Assembly: GCA_903897605.1 (NCBI GenBank)
Contig: CAIUCH010000044.1
Location: 1-50,527, forward strand
Source: an uncultured Alphaproteobacteria bacterium
Lineage (GTDB): Bacteria; Pseudomonadota; Alphaproteobacteria; Micropepsales; Micropepsaceae
Reading direction: 5' to 3'
Length of the DNA stretch: 50,527 bases
The notes beneath the pieces are model-generated. The model was not told the DNA's origin. It searched no databases and saw only the letters and a program-made list of their open reading frames with translations. Position 1 is the first letter of the stretch; every line of letters begins with the position of its first letter. The translations under genes and the position numbers were made by a program. Positions 1 through 6,888 of the stretch are shown in pieces.

Positions 1-1914
1 CAGGTCATCGACCACGGAAGGATCGGCGAGGGTTGAGATATCGCCGAGGCTTTTGGTGTCGCCTTCGGCGATCTTGCGCAGGATGCGGCGCATGATCTTG
101 CCCGAACGGGTCTTGGGCAATCCCGGCGCGAACTGGATGATGTCGGGTTTGGCGATCGGGCCGATCTCGTTGCCGACGAATTTCCGCAATTCCTCGGCGA
201 GCCCATCGCTGGGCATCACGCCGGTCTTGAGCGTGACATAGGCATAGATGCCCTGGCCCTTGATGTCGTGGGGATAGCCGACCACGGCGGCCTCGGCGAC
301 CTGGGCGTTGCCCACCAGGGCGCTTTCGAGTTCGGCGGTGCCGAGCCGGTGGCCGGAGACATTGATCACATCGTCCACCCGGCCGGTGATCCAGTAATAG
401 CCATCGGCATCGCGCCGGCAGCCATCACCGGTGAAGTATTTGCCCGGATAGGTCTTGAAGTAGGTGTCGACGAAGCGTTGATGGTCGCCATAAACGCTTC
501 GCATCTGTCCGGGCCAGCTTCTGGCGATGCAGAGATTGCCGGTGGCGGCGCCTTGCAGCACCTCGCCCTCGGCATCGACAATCTCCGGCACGATGCCGAA
601 CAGTGGCCTGGTCGCCGAACCGGGCTTGAGATCGGTGGCGCCGGGCAGAGGCGAGATCAGAATCCCGCCGGTCTCGGTCTGCCACCAGGTATCCACGATC
701 GGACAACGGCCATCGCCGATCACCCGATGATACCACAGCCACGCTTCCGGATTGATCGGCTCGCCCACACTGCCGAGCAGTCTGAGCGACGCGCGGCTGG
801 TCCGTTTTACCGGGGCATCGCCTTCGCGCATCAAGGCTCGGATCGCGGTCGGCGCGGTGTAGAAGATGCTCACCTTGTGCTTGTCGATCACTTCCCAGAA
901 ACGGGAGCTTGACGGGTAATTGGGCACGCCCTCGAACATCAGAGTGGTGGCGCCATTGGCGAGCGGGCCGTAGAGGATATAGCTGTGCCCGGTCACCCAG
1001 CCGACATCGGCGGTGCACCAATAGACATCGCCGTCATGGTAATCGAAGACATAGTGATGGGTGGCTGCGGCATAGAGCAGATAGCCGCCCGAGGTATGCA
1101 GCACCCCCTTGGGCTTTCCGGTCGAACCGGAGGTGTAGAGAATGAACAGGGGGTCTTCGGCCCCCATCGCCTCGGCCGGGCAATCCGCTGAGACCTTGGC
1201 GGCTTCCTCGTGATACCAGCGGTCGCGGCCTTCCTGCATCGTGATCTTGCCGCCGGTGCGCCTCACCACCAGCACATCGGTGACGGCGGGCGCCTTCTTC
1301 AGGGCTTCGTCGGTATTGGCCTTCAGCGGCACCGGCCGGCCAGCCCTCAGGCCTTCGTCGGCGGTGATCACCAGGCGCGAATCGCAGTCGGTGATGCGTC
1401 CCGCCAGGCTGTCGGGCGAAAAGCCGCCAAACACCACCGAATGGACCGCCCCGATCCGGGCGCAGGCCAGCATGGCAAAGGCCACTTCCGGGATCATCGG
1501 CAGATAGATGGTGACCCGGTCGCCTTTGCGCACACCCCGGGCCTTCAGCACATTGGCAAAGCGGCAGACCTCTTCGTGCAACTGCCGGTAGCTGATGCGC
1601 TTGCTGTCCTTGGGATCATCGCCTTCCCACAGGATCGCCGCCTGGTTGGCGCGCTTGGCCAAATGCCGGTCGATGCAATTGGCCGCCACATTGAGCGTGC
1701 CATCCTCGAACCAGCGCACATGCAGATCGCTCGGGTCCCAGGAGACGTCGCTGACCTTGGTAAAGGGCTTGACCCAGTCCAGCCGCGACGCTTCCTGGCG
1801 CCAGAACCCGTCCGGGTCCTTCACCGATTCCGCATAACGCACCGCGTAATCCGAGCCCGTTACATACGCGCGCTTCTTCCAATCCCCCAGGACGGGCACA
1901 ATTTGATCATTCAT
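1..1914 (-). CDS. acs: acetyl-CoA synthetase (AMP-forming), 3' end cut by window edge
   Basis: Converts acetate, ATP and CoA to acetyl-CoA in the cytoplasm through an acetyl-AMP intermediate. 638 codons are visible from the ATG at 1914; family members have about 650, so only about ten C-terminal residues are missing. Clear ANL-superfamily motifs are the phosphate loop [11 protein letters not shown], the adenine-binding TWWQTETGG, and the C-terminal [10 protein letters not shown], whose last-domain lysine is the residue acetylated in other Acs proteins. The N-terminus has the usual [15 protein letters not shown] Acs signature. It lies 22 bp downstream of the acetate-transporter gene on the same strand, so the two very likely form an acetate uptake and activation operon. 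Identification is secure. Confidence 0.97.
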   Translation of the reverse strand, partial: MNDQIVPVLGDWKKRAYVTGSDYAVRYAESVKDPDGFWRQEASRLDWVKPFTKVSDVSWDPSDLHVRWFEDGTLNVAANCIDRHLAKRANQAAILWEGDDPKDSKRISYRQLHEEVCRFANVLKARGVRKGDRVTIYLPMIPEVAFAMLACARIGAVHSVVFGGFSPDSLAGRITDCDSRLVITADEGLRAGRPVPLKANTDEALKKAPAVTDVLVVRRTGGKITMQEGRDRWYHEEAAKVSADCPAEAMGAEDPLFILYTSGSTGKPKGVLHTSGGYLLYAAATHHYVFDYHDGDVYWCTADVGWVTGHSYILYGPLANGATTLMFEGVPNYPSSSRFWEVIDKHKVSIFYTAPTAIRALMREGDAPVKRTSRASLRLLGSVGEPINPEAWLWYHRVIGDGRCPIVDTWWQTETGGILISPLPGATDLKPGSATRPLFGIVPEIVDAEGEVLQGAATGNLCIARSWPGQMRSVYGDHQRFVDTYFKTYPGKYFTGDGCRRDADGYYWITGRVDDVINVSGHRLGTAELESALVGNAQVAEAAVVGYPHDIKGQGIYAYVTLKTGVMPSDGLAEELRKFVGNEIGPIAKPDIIQFAPGLPKTRSGKIMRRILRKIAEGDTKSLGDISTLADPSVVDDL

Positions 1915-1936
1915 GACAGCTTACAGTTCGAACCAA

Positions 1937-2503
1937 CTATTTTCTGGAACCGATAGGCACAATTTCGCGGCCGACGGTCGTGTTGGTCACGATAGCGAAG
2001 CTGCCATACATGGCCAGCGCGCCGCATAGCAGGCCGACCCATCCGCCCAATTGATGCAGCATGGGGTTGCCCAGCATGGCGCCAAAGCCCAGCAGGAAGA
2101 ACGCGATCCACAATGTCAGGAAAATGCCGAATAGCAGCCGGGTGAGATAAAATGTGCTGATCCAAAGACCAAAGGTGAAGACGCCCCACAAGACCAGGGC
2201 CAGACCGATGGCGCTGTCGGCGCCGGACAGGTCAAGCAGCTTGTTGCCGCCCAGAAACACCAAACTCGCAAACCACCACCAGAACGCGCCATAGCTGATG
2301 AAGGCGGTTGTCCCGAAGGTATTGCCCGTCTGGAACTCCATGATGCCGGCAATGACTTGCGCGGTGCCGCCGAACGCAAGGGCCAGCGGCAGAACCACAG
2401 CCTCGCCATGCGCAGGCAAAAGACCCGAATTGACCGCACTCAACAGAATGGTGGTGAGGCCAAACCCGACCAGCCCCAGCGCCGCGGGATTCGCTTTGTC
2501 CAA
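1937..2503 (-). CDS. satP: acetate/succinate transporter, GPR1/FUN34/YaaH family
   Basis: A 188-residue inner-membrane protein of the acetate uptake family. The N-terminal NPAALGLVGFG matches the family signature, and FQTGNTFGTTAFISYGAFWW is the conserved stretch after the second helix. About six hydrophobic segments are visible, as expected for the family. The start is TTG at 2503, preceded by a strong GGGGAGG ribosome binding site 5 nt upstream; no ATG gives the conserved N-terminus. It is first in the operon with acs, so imported acetate is activated immediately. Family members also carry succinate, so the exact substrate is inferred from the acs linkage. Confidence 0.92.
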   Translation of the reverse strand: MDKANPAALGLVGFGLTTILLSAVNSGLLPAHGEAVVLPLALAFGGTAQVIAGIMEFQTGNTFGTTAFISYGAFWWWFASLVFLGGNKLLDLSGADSAIGLALVLWGVFTFGLWISTFYLTRLLFGIFLTLWIAFFLLGFGAMLGNPMLHQLGGWVGLLCGALAMYGSFAIVTNTTVGREIVPIGSRK

Positions 2504-2547
2504 TGGTGCCTCCCCGGATTGTTATGTCGAAGCTGCTGTCAGAAATA

Positions 2548-2571
2548 GGGATTGCCGGTTCCGGCAATCCC
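2548..2571 (-). terminator. intrinsic terminator after the TonB-dependent receptor gene
   Basis: Perfect 11-bp inverted repeat, GGGATTGCCGG and its complement, separated by two bases. In the minus direction it lies 29 nt beyond the receptor stop codon and is followed by a short T-rich stretch (TATTTCTG). It separates the receptor gene from the satP-acs operon on the same strand. Confidence 0.7.
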
Positions 2572-2599
2572 CTCTTTCCGTATTTCCAGCCTGCCCGTA

Positions 2600-5500
2600 T
2601 CAGAACTTCTGATCGAGAGTCAGCAGGTAGGTGCGACCGAGCACGGTGTAAAGATTCGCGATTGTGGTGCCCGAATTCACACCGACTTGCTCCGGCGGAC
2701 GATCGAACAGGTTGGTGACTACCAGCGCGACATGCGTGTTGGTTTCCGGCACCGTGTATCCCAAGATGGCGTCGAAGTAATTGACGGCGCCCTCGCCCGG
2801 AACCGTGGTTTTGGGATTCGTGGTGTAGGACGCGTCCTTCATGCCACCCAGGAAGCGCCAGCGAAGTCCGACATCCGCACCGAAATTATGATAGGTGACG
2901 GTCGAATTGGTCTGGTATTTCGGGAACGGTCCAAGCGTGGCGGACGACGACAGGCTGCCGCCGACATTGGTCTGGCCCAATTCCTGGAAGGCCTGGCCCG
3001 GCAGGATTTGCTGCTTAAAGTAGTCCTGGAAGTTGCCGACGATGGCCCAACTCATGGTGCCGGCATCCGGGCCCCAGCCCGTGGCTTCGCCGATATCGGT
3101 CAGCCAGTTCGCTTCCATGTCGATGCCCGCGGTCTTGTAGCCGCCTGTGTTGGCGAACGGCGTGTGGACATTGAACATCTGACCGTTGGACTGGCTGCGG
3201 CTGCTGATAAACGAGCAATAGAAGTTCGCGTTGGAGTAGCTCGGATTGGAACCGTCCAGGTTGAAGCACTTGTTGACCAGGGTATTGAAGTCCAGCTGGG
3301 CGATCGCATCGCGCACCCGGATATTGTAATAGTCTAGCGAGATCGAGGCGTTCTGGAACCAGGGACTGTCGATTTCCGGCTGCCAGACCGTACCACCGGT
3401 GAAGGTGTCGCTCTTTTCCGGACGCAGGGTCGTGCTGCCCGACGCGATCGCGGGCACCTGATTGTCGTTGGTCGCATAGGTGTTAAGAAGACCTGCCGGC
3501 AGGCCTTCCGCCAGGCAGAGCGCGGCCACCGCCGCCCCGTTCGGTCCCGACCGGGTGGGCAGACGAATGTCGCAAGGATCGCCCGCGCCGCTCGCATTCT
3601 GTACCGTGCGATTGGCATAATAGGTCGAATTGCCGGCGAACAATTCGTTGACCGACGGTGCGCGGATGGCGCGTTCATAGCCACCGCGCAGACGCCAGCC
3701 ATTCATCACCGCCCAATCGACGTCACCCTTGTAGGTGTTGGTGCCGCCCGAAAGGACATAGTCGGAATAGCGGGCCGCGATGTCGACATTGACGCTTTGG
3801 AAGAAGGGCACATCCTTGATCACCGGGATCAGCAATTCGCCGAACGCTTCGCGCACCGCCGAGGCGCCCTGGGTGGGGGCCTGCGGATTGAAGGTGAAGG
3901 GATCGCCGATCTGAACCGCGGCATCAGGCTTGAACTGGAAGGAGATGTTGCGGTAGTCGGTGCCCAAGGCGAACTTCAGGTCGCCGGCGGGCAGCTCCCA
4001 TGCCGTGCCCGAAATACTGGCATTGATGAGGTCTTGCGTAACATTGGTGCGGTCGGAGAACTCCGGCGCCGCCAAGGTGGTGCAAGCCGATGAAGCCTTG
4101 ACATTGCCAAACGGATTGAAGCCGCCGGCGCAAAGGCTGGCGCCGCCATCCGGTGCGTTGAGCAGCTGCTGGACAATGCTGAACCGGGCGGCACCAGTGC
4201 TGGAATAGGTGTTCAGGGTCTGGCCATGACTGGCATAGACCTCCCAGGTCATCGTGTCGCGCAGGACGCCGTTCAGGCCGCCAACAAATTGATAGATGTT
4301 GTTGGCGTTGGTCGCTGTACGATAGCCGCTCAAACCCAGGAACCGCTTGTTGATCGAGATCGGCGCGCCCGGAATGGCCCGCGAAGCCAGCAGCGCCGCC
4401 TCAAGGGGGTTCGCCGCCAGAATACTCGCCAGGAAGGGATTGGTCAGCGGAACGGTCGGCACCTGGGTGGCGCTGGTCACCGTGGCATCGCTCTGCACAT
4501 TCGAATTGTAGTTGGTGTAAAGCGCCTGGCCGAAGAAATGAATGTCATTGGTCAGTGCCCAGTCACCCTTGACGAAGCTGCTCCAGCGTTCCAGCGGGTT
4601 CTGGGTACCGCGGAAATAGTAGCTGCGGTTGCGGACCGAGTTCTGCGTGACGTCGAGCAGCGAGCGTCCCTGGGCATCCGTGACAGGTTGCAGATTGTAA
4701 ATCTGGCCATTCGAAAGCGGACCGACGGTGAACAGGCTGCCATCAGGGTTGAAGCCGAAACCTGGGCCCGGAGCGCGGGGGACCGCACCGGCGGGCGCGC
4801 CGAACTGGGCCCAATAAGCGTTGGTCGCCGCCTGAGTAGGCGCATTCGAACCTGGTACATACTGGCCCGTCACCAGCGGCGTGACGCCGGCATGGTTGGA
4901 CAGGTTGAACGGAATGGCGCCCCAATTGACATGATCGCGCTTGGTGTATTCCACCGCGAAAGTGATATTGCCCTTGCCGTCATTGGTATTGATGCCGCCG
5001 ACCGCATTGACGTCGAACTGGCTGCCGCCATAAGCCTCGGTGGTGCCATAGGAGGCTGAGACTTCCAGGCCGTCCGCCGGCCGCTTGGTCTTGAAGTTCA
5101 CCACGCCTGACACGGCGTCCGAACCATAGACGGCCGAAGCGCCGCCGGTGATGATTTCGACATTGCCGACAATGCCGGCGGGGAGCTGGTTGATGTCGAC
5201 CGTACCGTCCGAGTTGGAGGGCAACATGCGCCGGCCGTCGAGCAGCACCAGGTTGCGCTGCGGACCCAGGCCGCGAAGGCTGACATTCACCTGACCGCTG
5301 CCGCCGATGAACGAGCCCGCGCCGCCGGTGGAAACCGAGAATTGCGGCAATTGGGTCAGGCCCTGTTCCAGCGAGATCTGGCCGCTGTCGTGCAGGGTGT
5401 CGGCGGTGACTGTCACAGTGGGCGTGGCAGTGTTGTAATCGGGGCGCGCGATCAACGAACCGGTGACGATGACCGTTTCGCCCGCGGGCGGCGCAGCCGG

Positions 5501-5605
5501 GGCGGTCTGCGCAAAGGCCGATGAGGCCAAAAACATTGGCAGGACAGCGCTGGACAGCAGCAGCCGGGAACAAATTTTTGGCGCAAAGGATGGTGTGCTA
5601 TTCAT
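2600..5605 (-). CDS. TonB-dependent outer-membrane receptor
   Basis: A 1001-residue outer-membrane active transporter driven by the TonB-ExbBD proton-motive system. Residues 1-32 are a signal peptide ending ASSAFAQ; the TonB box ETVIVTG follows at about 43-49. The plug domain contains LRGLGPQRNLVLLDGRR and GGASAVYGSDAVSGVVNF, and the protein ends in the C-terminal aromatic signature LLTLDQKF needed for barrel insertion. The large loops and length are typical of the proteobacterial receptors annotated for oligosaccharides, peptides or siderophores; the substrate cannot be read from sequence. The ATG at 5605 has GGGGA 6 nt upstream. It is transcribed divergently from the AraC regulator at 5969, the obvious candidate controller. 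It ends at its own terminator before satP. Confidence 0.93.
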   Translation of the reverse strand: MNSTPSFAPKICSRLLLSSAVLPMFLASSAFAQTAPAAPPAGETVIVTGSLIARPDYNTATPTVTVTADTLHDSGQISLEQGLTQLPQFSVSTGGAGSFIGGSGQVNVSLRGLGPQRNLVLLDGRRMLPSNSDGTVDINQLPAGIVGNVEIITGGASAVYGSDAVSGVVNFKTKRPADGLEVSASYGTTEAYGGSQFDVNAVGGINTNDGKGNITFAVEYTKRDHVNWGAIPFNLSNHAGVTPLVTGQYVPGSNAPTQAATNAYWAQFGAPAGAVPRAPGPGFGFNPDGSLFTVGPLSNGQIYNLQPVTDAQGRSLLDVTQNSVRNRSYYFRGTQNPLERWSSFVKGDWALTNDIHFFGQALYTNYNSNVQSDATVTSATQVPTVPLTNPFLASILAANPLEAALLASRAIPGAPISINKRFLGLSGYRTATNANNIYQFVGGLNGVLRDTMTWEVYASHGQTLNTYSSTGAARFSIVQQLLNAPDGGASLCAGGFNPFGNVKASSACTTLAAPEFSDRTNVTQDLINASISGTAWELPAGDLKFALGTDYRNISFQFKPDAAVQIGDPFTFNPQAPTQGASAVREAFGELLIPVIKDVPFFQSVNVDIAARYSDYVLSGGTNTYKGDVDWAVMNGWRLRGGYERAIRAPSVNELFAGNSTYYANRTVQNASGAGDPCDIRLPTRSGPNGAAVAALCLAEGLPAGLLNTYATNDNQVPAIASGSTTLRPEKSDTFTGGTVWQPEIDSPWFQNASISLDYYNIRVRDAIAQLDFNTLVNKCFNLDGSNPSYSNANFYCSFISSRSQSNGQMFNVHTPFANTGGYKTAGIDMEANWLTDIGEATGWGPDAGTMSWAIVGNFQDYFKQQILPGQAFQELGQTNVGGSLSSSATLGPFPKYQTNSTVTYHNFGADVGLRWRFLGGMKDASYTTNPKTTVPGEGAVNYFDAILGYTVPETNTHVALVVTNLFDRPPEQVGVNSGTTIANLYTVLGRTYLLTLDQKF

Positions 5606-5714
5606 AGTGATCCCCGATAGTTAGTAAGTGTTAAGACATGCCGCCTGATTCAGCCGTTCCGTATTCCGGTGTGCGTTTTTGGGTTTGCAAATCGGCCAAG
5701 ATCGCCGGAACAGA

Positions 5715-5743
5715 GCCAATCCACTGATAAATCAGTATTTGGC
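5715..5743. promoter_or_regulatory. imperfect 29-bp dyad, possible operator
   Basis: The core ACTGAT-AA-ATCAGT is a perfect dyad, flanked by GCCAA on the left and TTGGC on the right with 3- and 2-nt offsets. It lies 110-138 bp upstream of the receptor start codon. It has no T-run, so an operator is more likely than a terminator. The binding protein is unknown. Confidence 0.4.
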
Positions 5744-5831
5744 CAGCATCCCCGATACCGGAGCCTTGTGCGATCTGGCATACAAGCCATTCGTGATCCC
5801 CCTGCGATCCTGTTAACGTCCAGATCCACAG

Positions 5832-5855
5832 ACGCGTGTGATTTCGGACACGCGT
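5832..5855. promoter_or_regulatory. 8-bp inverted repeat followed by T-rich run
   Basis: ACGCGTGT and its exact complement are separated by 8 nt and followed on the plus strand by GTTTTTATTTTC. It has the shape of an intrinsic terminator or attenuator, but no gene upstream on the plus strand ends here, so it may act as leader attenuation for the AraC gene or as an operator. Confidence 0.35.
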
Positions 5856-5905
5856 GTTTTTATTTTCTCCATAGAGATTTAGGTCAGTAAGCGGCCTTTT
5901 GACGA

Positions 5906-5940
5906 TGGACAAAATATGGATAAAGTTGGACTTTTGTGGA
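5906..5940 (+). repeat. four TGGA boxes in helical phase before the AraC gene
   Basis: TGGA occurs at 5906, 5917, 5927 and 5937, spacings 11, 10 and 10 bp, within TGGACAAAATA, TGGATAAAGT, TGGACTTTTG and TGGAGTTAGT. The array ends 28 bp before the regulator's ATG. Direct repeats on one DNA face are what AraC-family proteins commonly bind, so autoregulation is a reasonable inference. Similar boxes occur before the gene at 9879. Confidence 0.4.
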
Positions 5941-5968
5941 GTTAGTGTAGGGCTTGGAGTCCCGAACC

Positions 5969-6799
5969 ATGTACTCGAATGCCCAGCCGGTTATTGTCGA
6001 GCGCCACCTGCCTCTGATGCCGATGGGGCTCGTCAGCCCTGCCTGCTGCTGGGCGAGCATCGACGACGACCTGAACTATGTTTTCCATATCGCCTATGGG
6101 CGGGGCACCGTGATGACCCAGAGCGGAATCATCCGGTTCGCGGCACCCTGCGCCGTGATCGTTCCCGCCGGCGAGGCGCATAATTTCCAATTTGAGATGA
6201 ATGCCAGCGGCATGGCGCTGACCATCACCGCCGCCTATCTCCAGAACATGGTGGCGCGGGAACCCGATTTTGCCATGCTTTTCGCGGCGCCTGTGGTGGT
6301 TCCCATGGTTTCGGAGCAATTGACCTGGCCATTGGCCCGGCTGGCCCATGAACTGGCGGGCTCGGACGTGGCCCACACCGCCGCCGCGGATTCCCATCTT
6401 CTCAGCATCCTGGTGCAGTGCGCCCGGGCTCTGGAGCATTCCAGGGCGATCCAGGCCGCCCATCCCAAGGCGGCAGCGACCCTGGTGACGCGCCTCAGGG
6501 AACTTATCGAGCAGCATTACCGGGACAACATGACCCTGGCGCAGTACGCCGCCACCTTGGGCGTTACCCAGAACCGGCTGCGCGAAGCCTGCCTGATGGT
6601 CACGGGATTGCTTCCGAATCAGCTGATCCAGCAACGCATCCTGCTGGAAGCCCAGCGTGCCCTGCTCAATTCCACCATGACGATCGCCCAGACCGCCTAT
6701 TATCTGGGCTTCAACGACCCGGTCTATTTCTCGCGCTTCTTCACCAAGGCGATGGGACAGTCGCCTCGCATGTATCGCGAAACGCCGAAGAGCAACTGA
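5969..6799 (+). CDS. AraC family transcriptional regulator
   Basis: A 276-residue DNA-binding regulator. The N-terminal part (about 1-150) resembles a cupin-like sensor domain, with RGTVMTQSG and VIVPAGEAHNFQFE. The C-terminal 100 residues hold two helix-turn-helix motifs: MTLAQYAATLGVTQNRLREA and then MTIAQTAYYLGFNDPVYFSRFF, with the family signature FSRFFTKAMGQSPRMYR. The ATG at 5969 is chosen because GGAG sits 8 nt upstream; an in-frame TTG 15 nt earlier overlaps that site. It is transcribed divergently from the TonB-dependent receptor and convergently with the 996-residue amidohydrolase, so a small regulon for uptake and processing of one substrate is plausible. The effector is unknown. 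Confidence 0.92.
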   Translation: MYSNAQPVIVERHLPLMPMGLVSPACCWASIDDDLNYVFHIAYGRGTVMTQSGIIRFAAPCAVIVPAGEAHNFQFEMNASGMALTITAAYLQNMVAREPDFAMLFAAPVVVPMVSEQLTWPLARLAHELAGSDVAHTAAADSHLLSILVQCARALEHSRAIQAAHPKAAATLVTRLRELIEQHYRDNMTLAQYAATLGVTQNRLREACLMVTGLLPNQLIQQRILLEAQRALLNSTMTIAQTAYYLGFNDPVYFSRFFTKAMGQSPRMYRETPKSN

Positions 6800-6829
6800 T
6801 CGCCTTCGCAGTTGCACTTACTGCAACGC

Positions 6830-6872
6830 AGCAAAGACCCGCGGACGATATTCTCGTCCGCGGGTCTTTGCT
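6830..6872. terminator. bidirectional intrinsic terminator, 19-bp perfect stem
   Basis: The arms 6830-6848 and 6854-6872 are exact complements over 19 bp, with a 5-nt loop TATTC. The arms begin AGCAAAGACC and end GGTCTTTGCT, so each strand presents a GC-rich stem flanked by A and T-rich bases. It sits between the convergent AraC and amidohydrolase genes and should stop transcription from both. Confidence 0.9.
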
Positions 6873-6888
6873 TTGAGGCTTGCCGTGA

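Larger units (their letters stand above)
5606..5968. promoter_or_regulatory. 363-bp divergent control region between receptor and AraC regulator
   Basis: No convincing gene is present; the short open frames here have no ribosome binding site or recognisable product. The AT content is clearly higher than in the flanking genes. Three structured elements are visible and listed separately: an imperfect dyad at 5715-5743, an 8-bp perfect inverted repeat at 5832-5855 followed by a T-rich run, and four TGGA boxes in helical phase at 5906-5940. Both divergent promoters must lie here, but I cannot assign -35 and -10 boxes reliably. Confidence 0.6.

Noticed and set aside
5631-5912. 93-codon minus-strand frame in the receptor/AraC control region
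   Set aside because: No ribosome binding site, AT-rich non-coding composition, and it covers the phased boxes and dyads.
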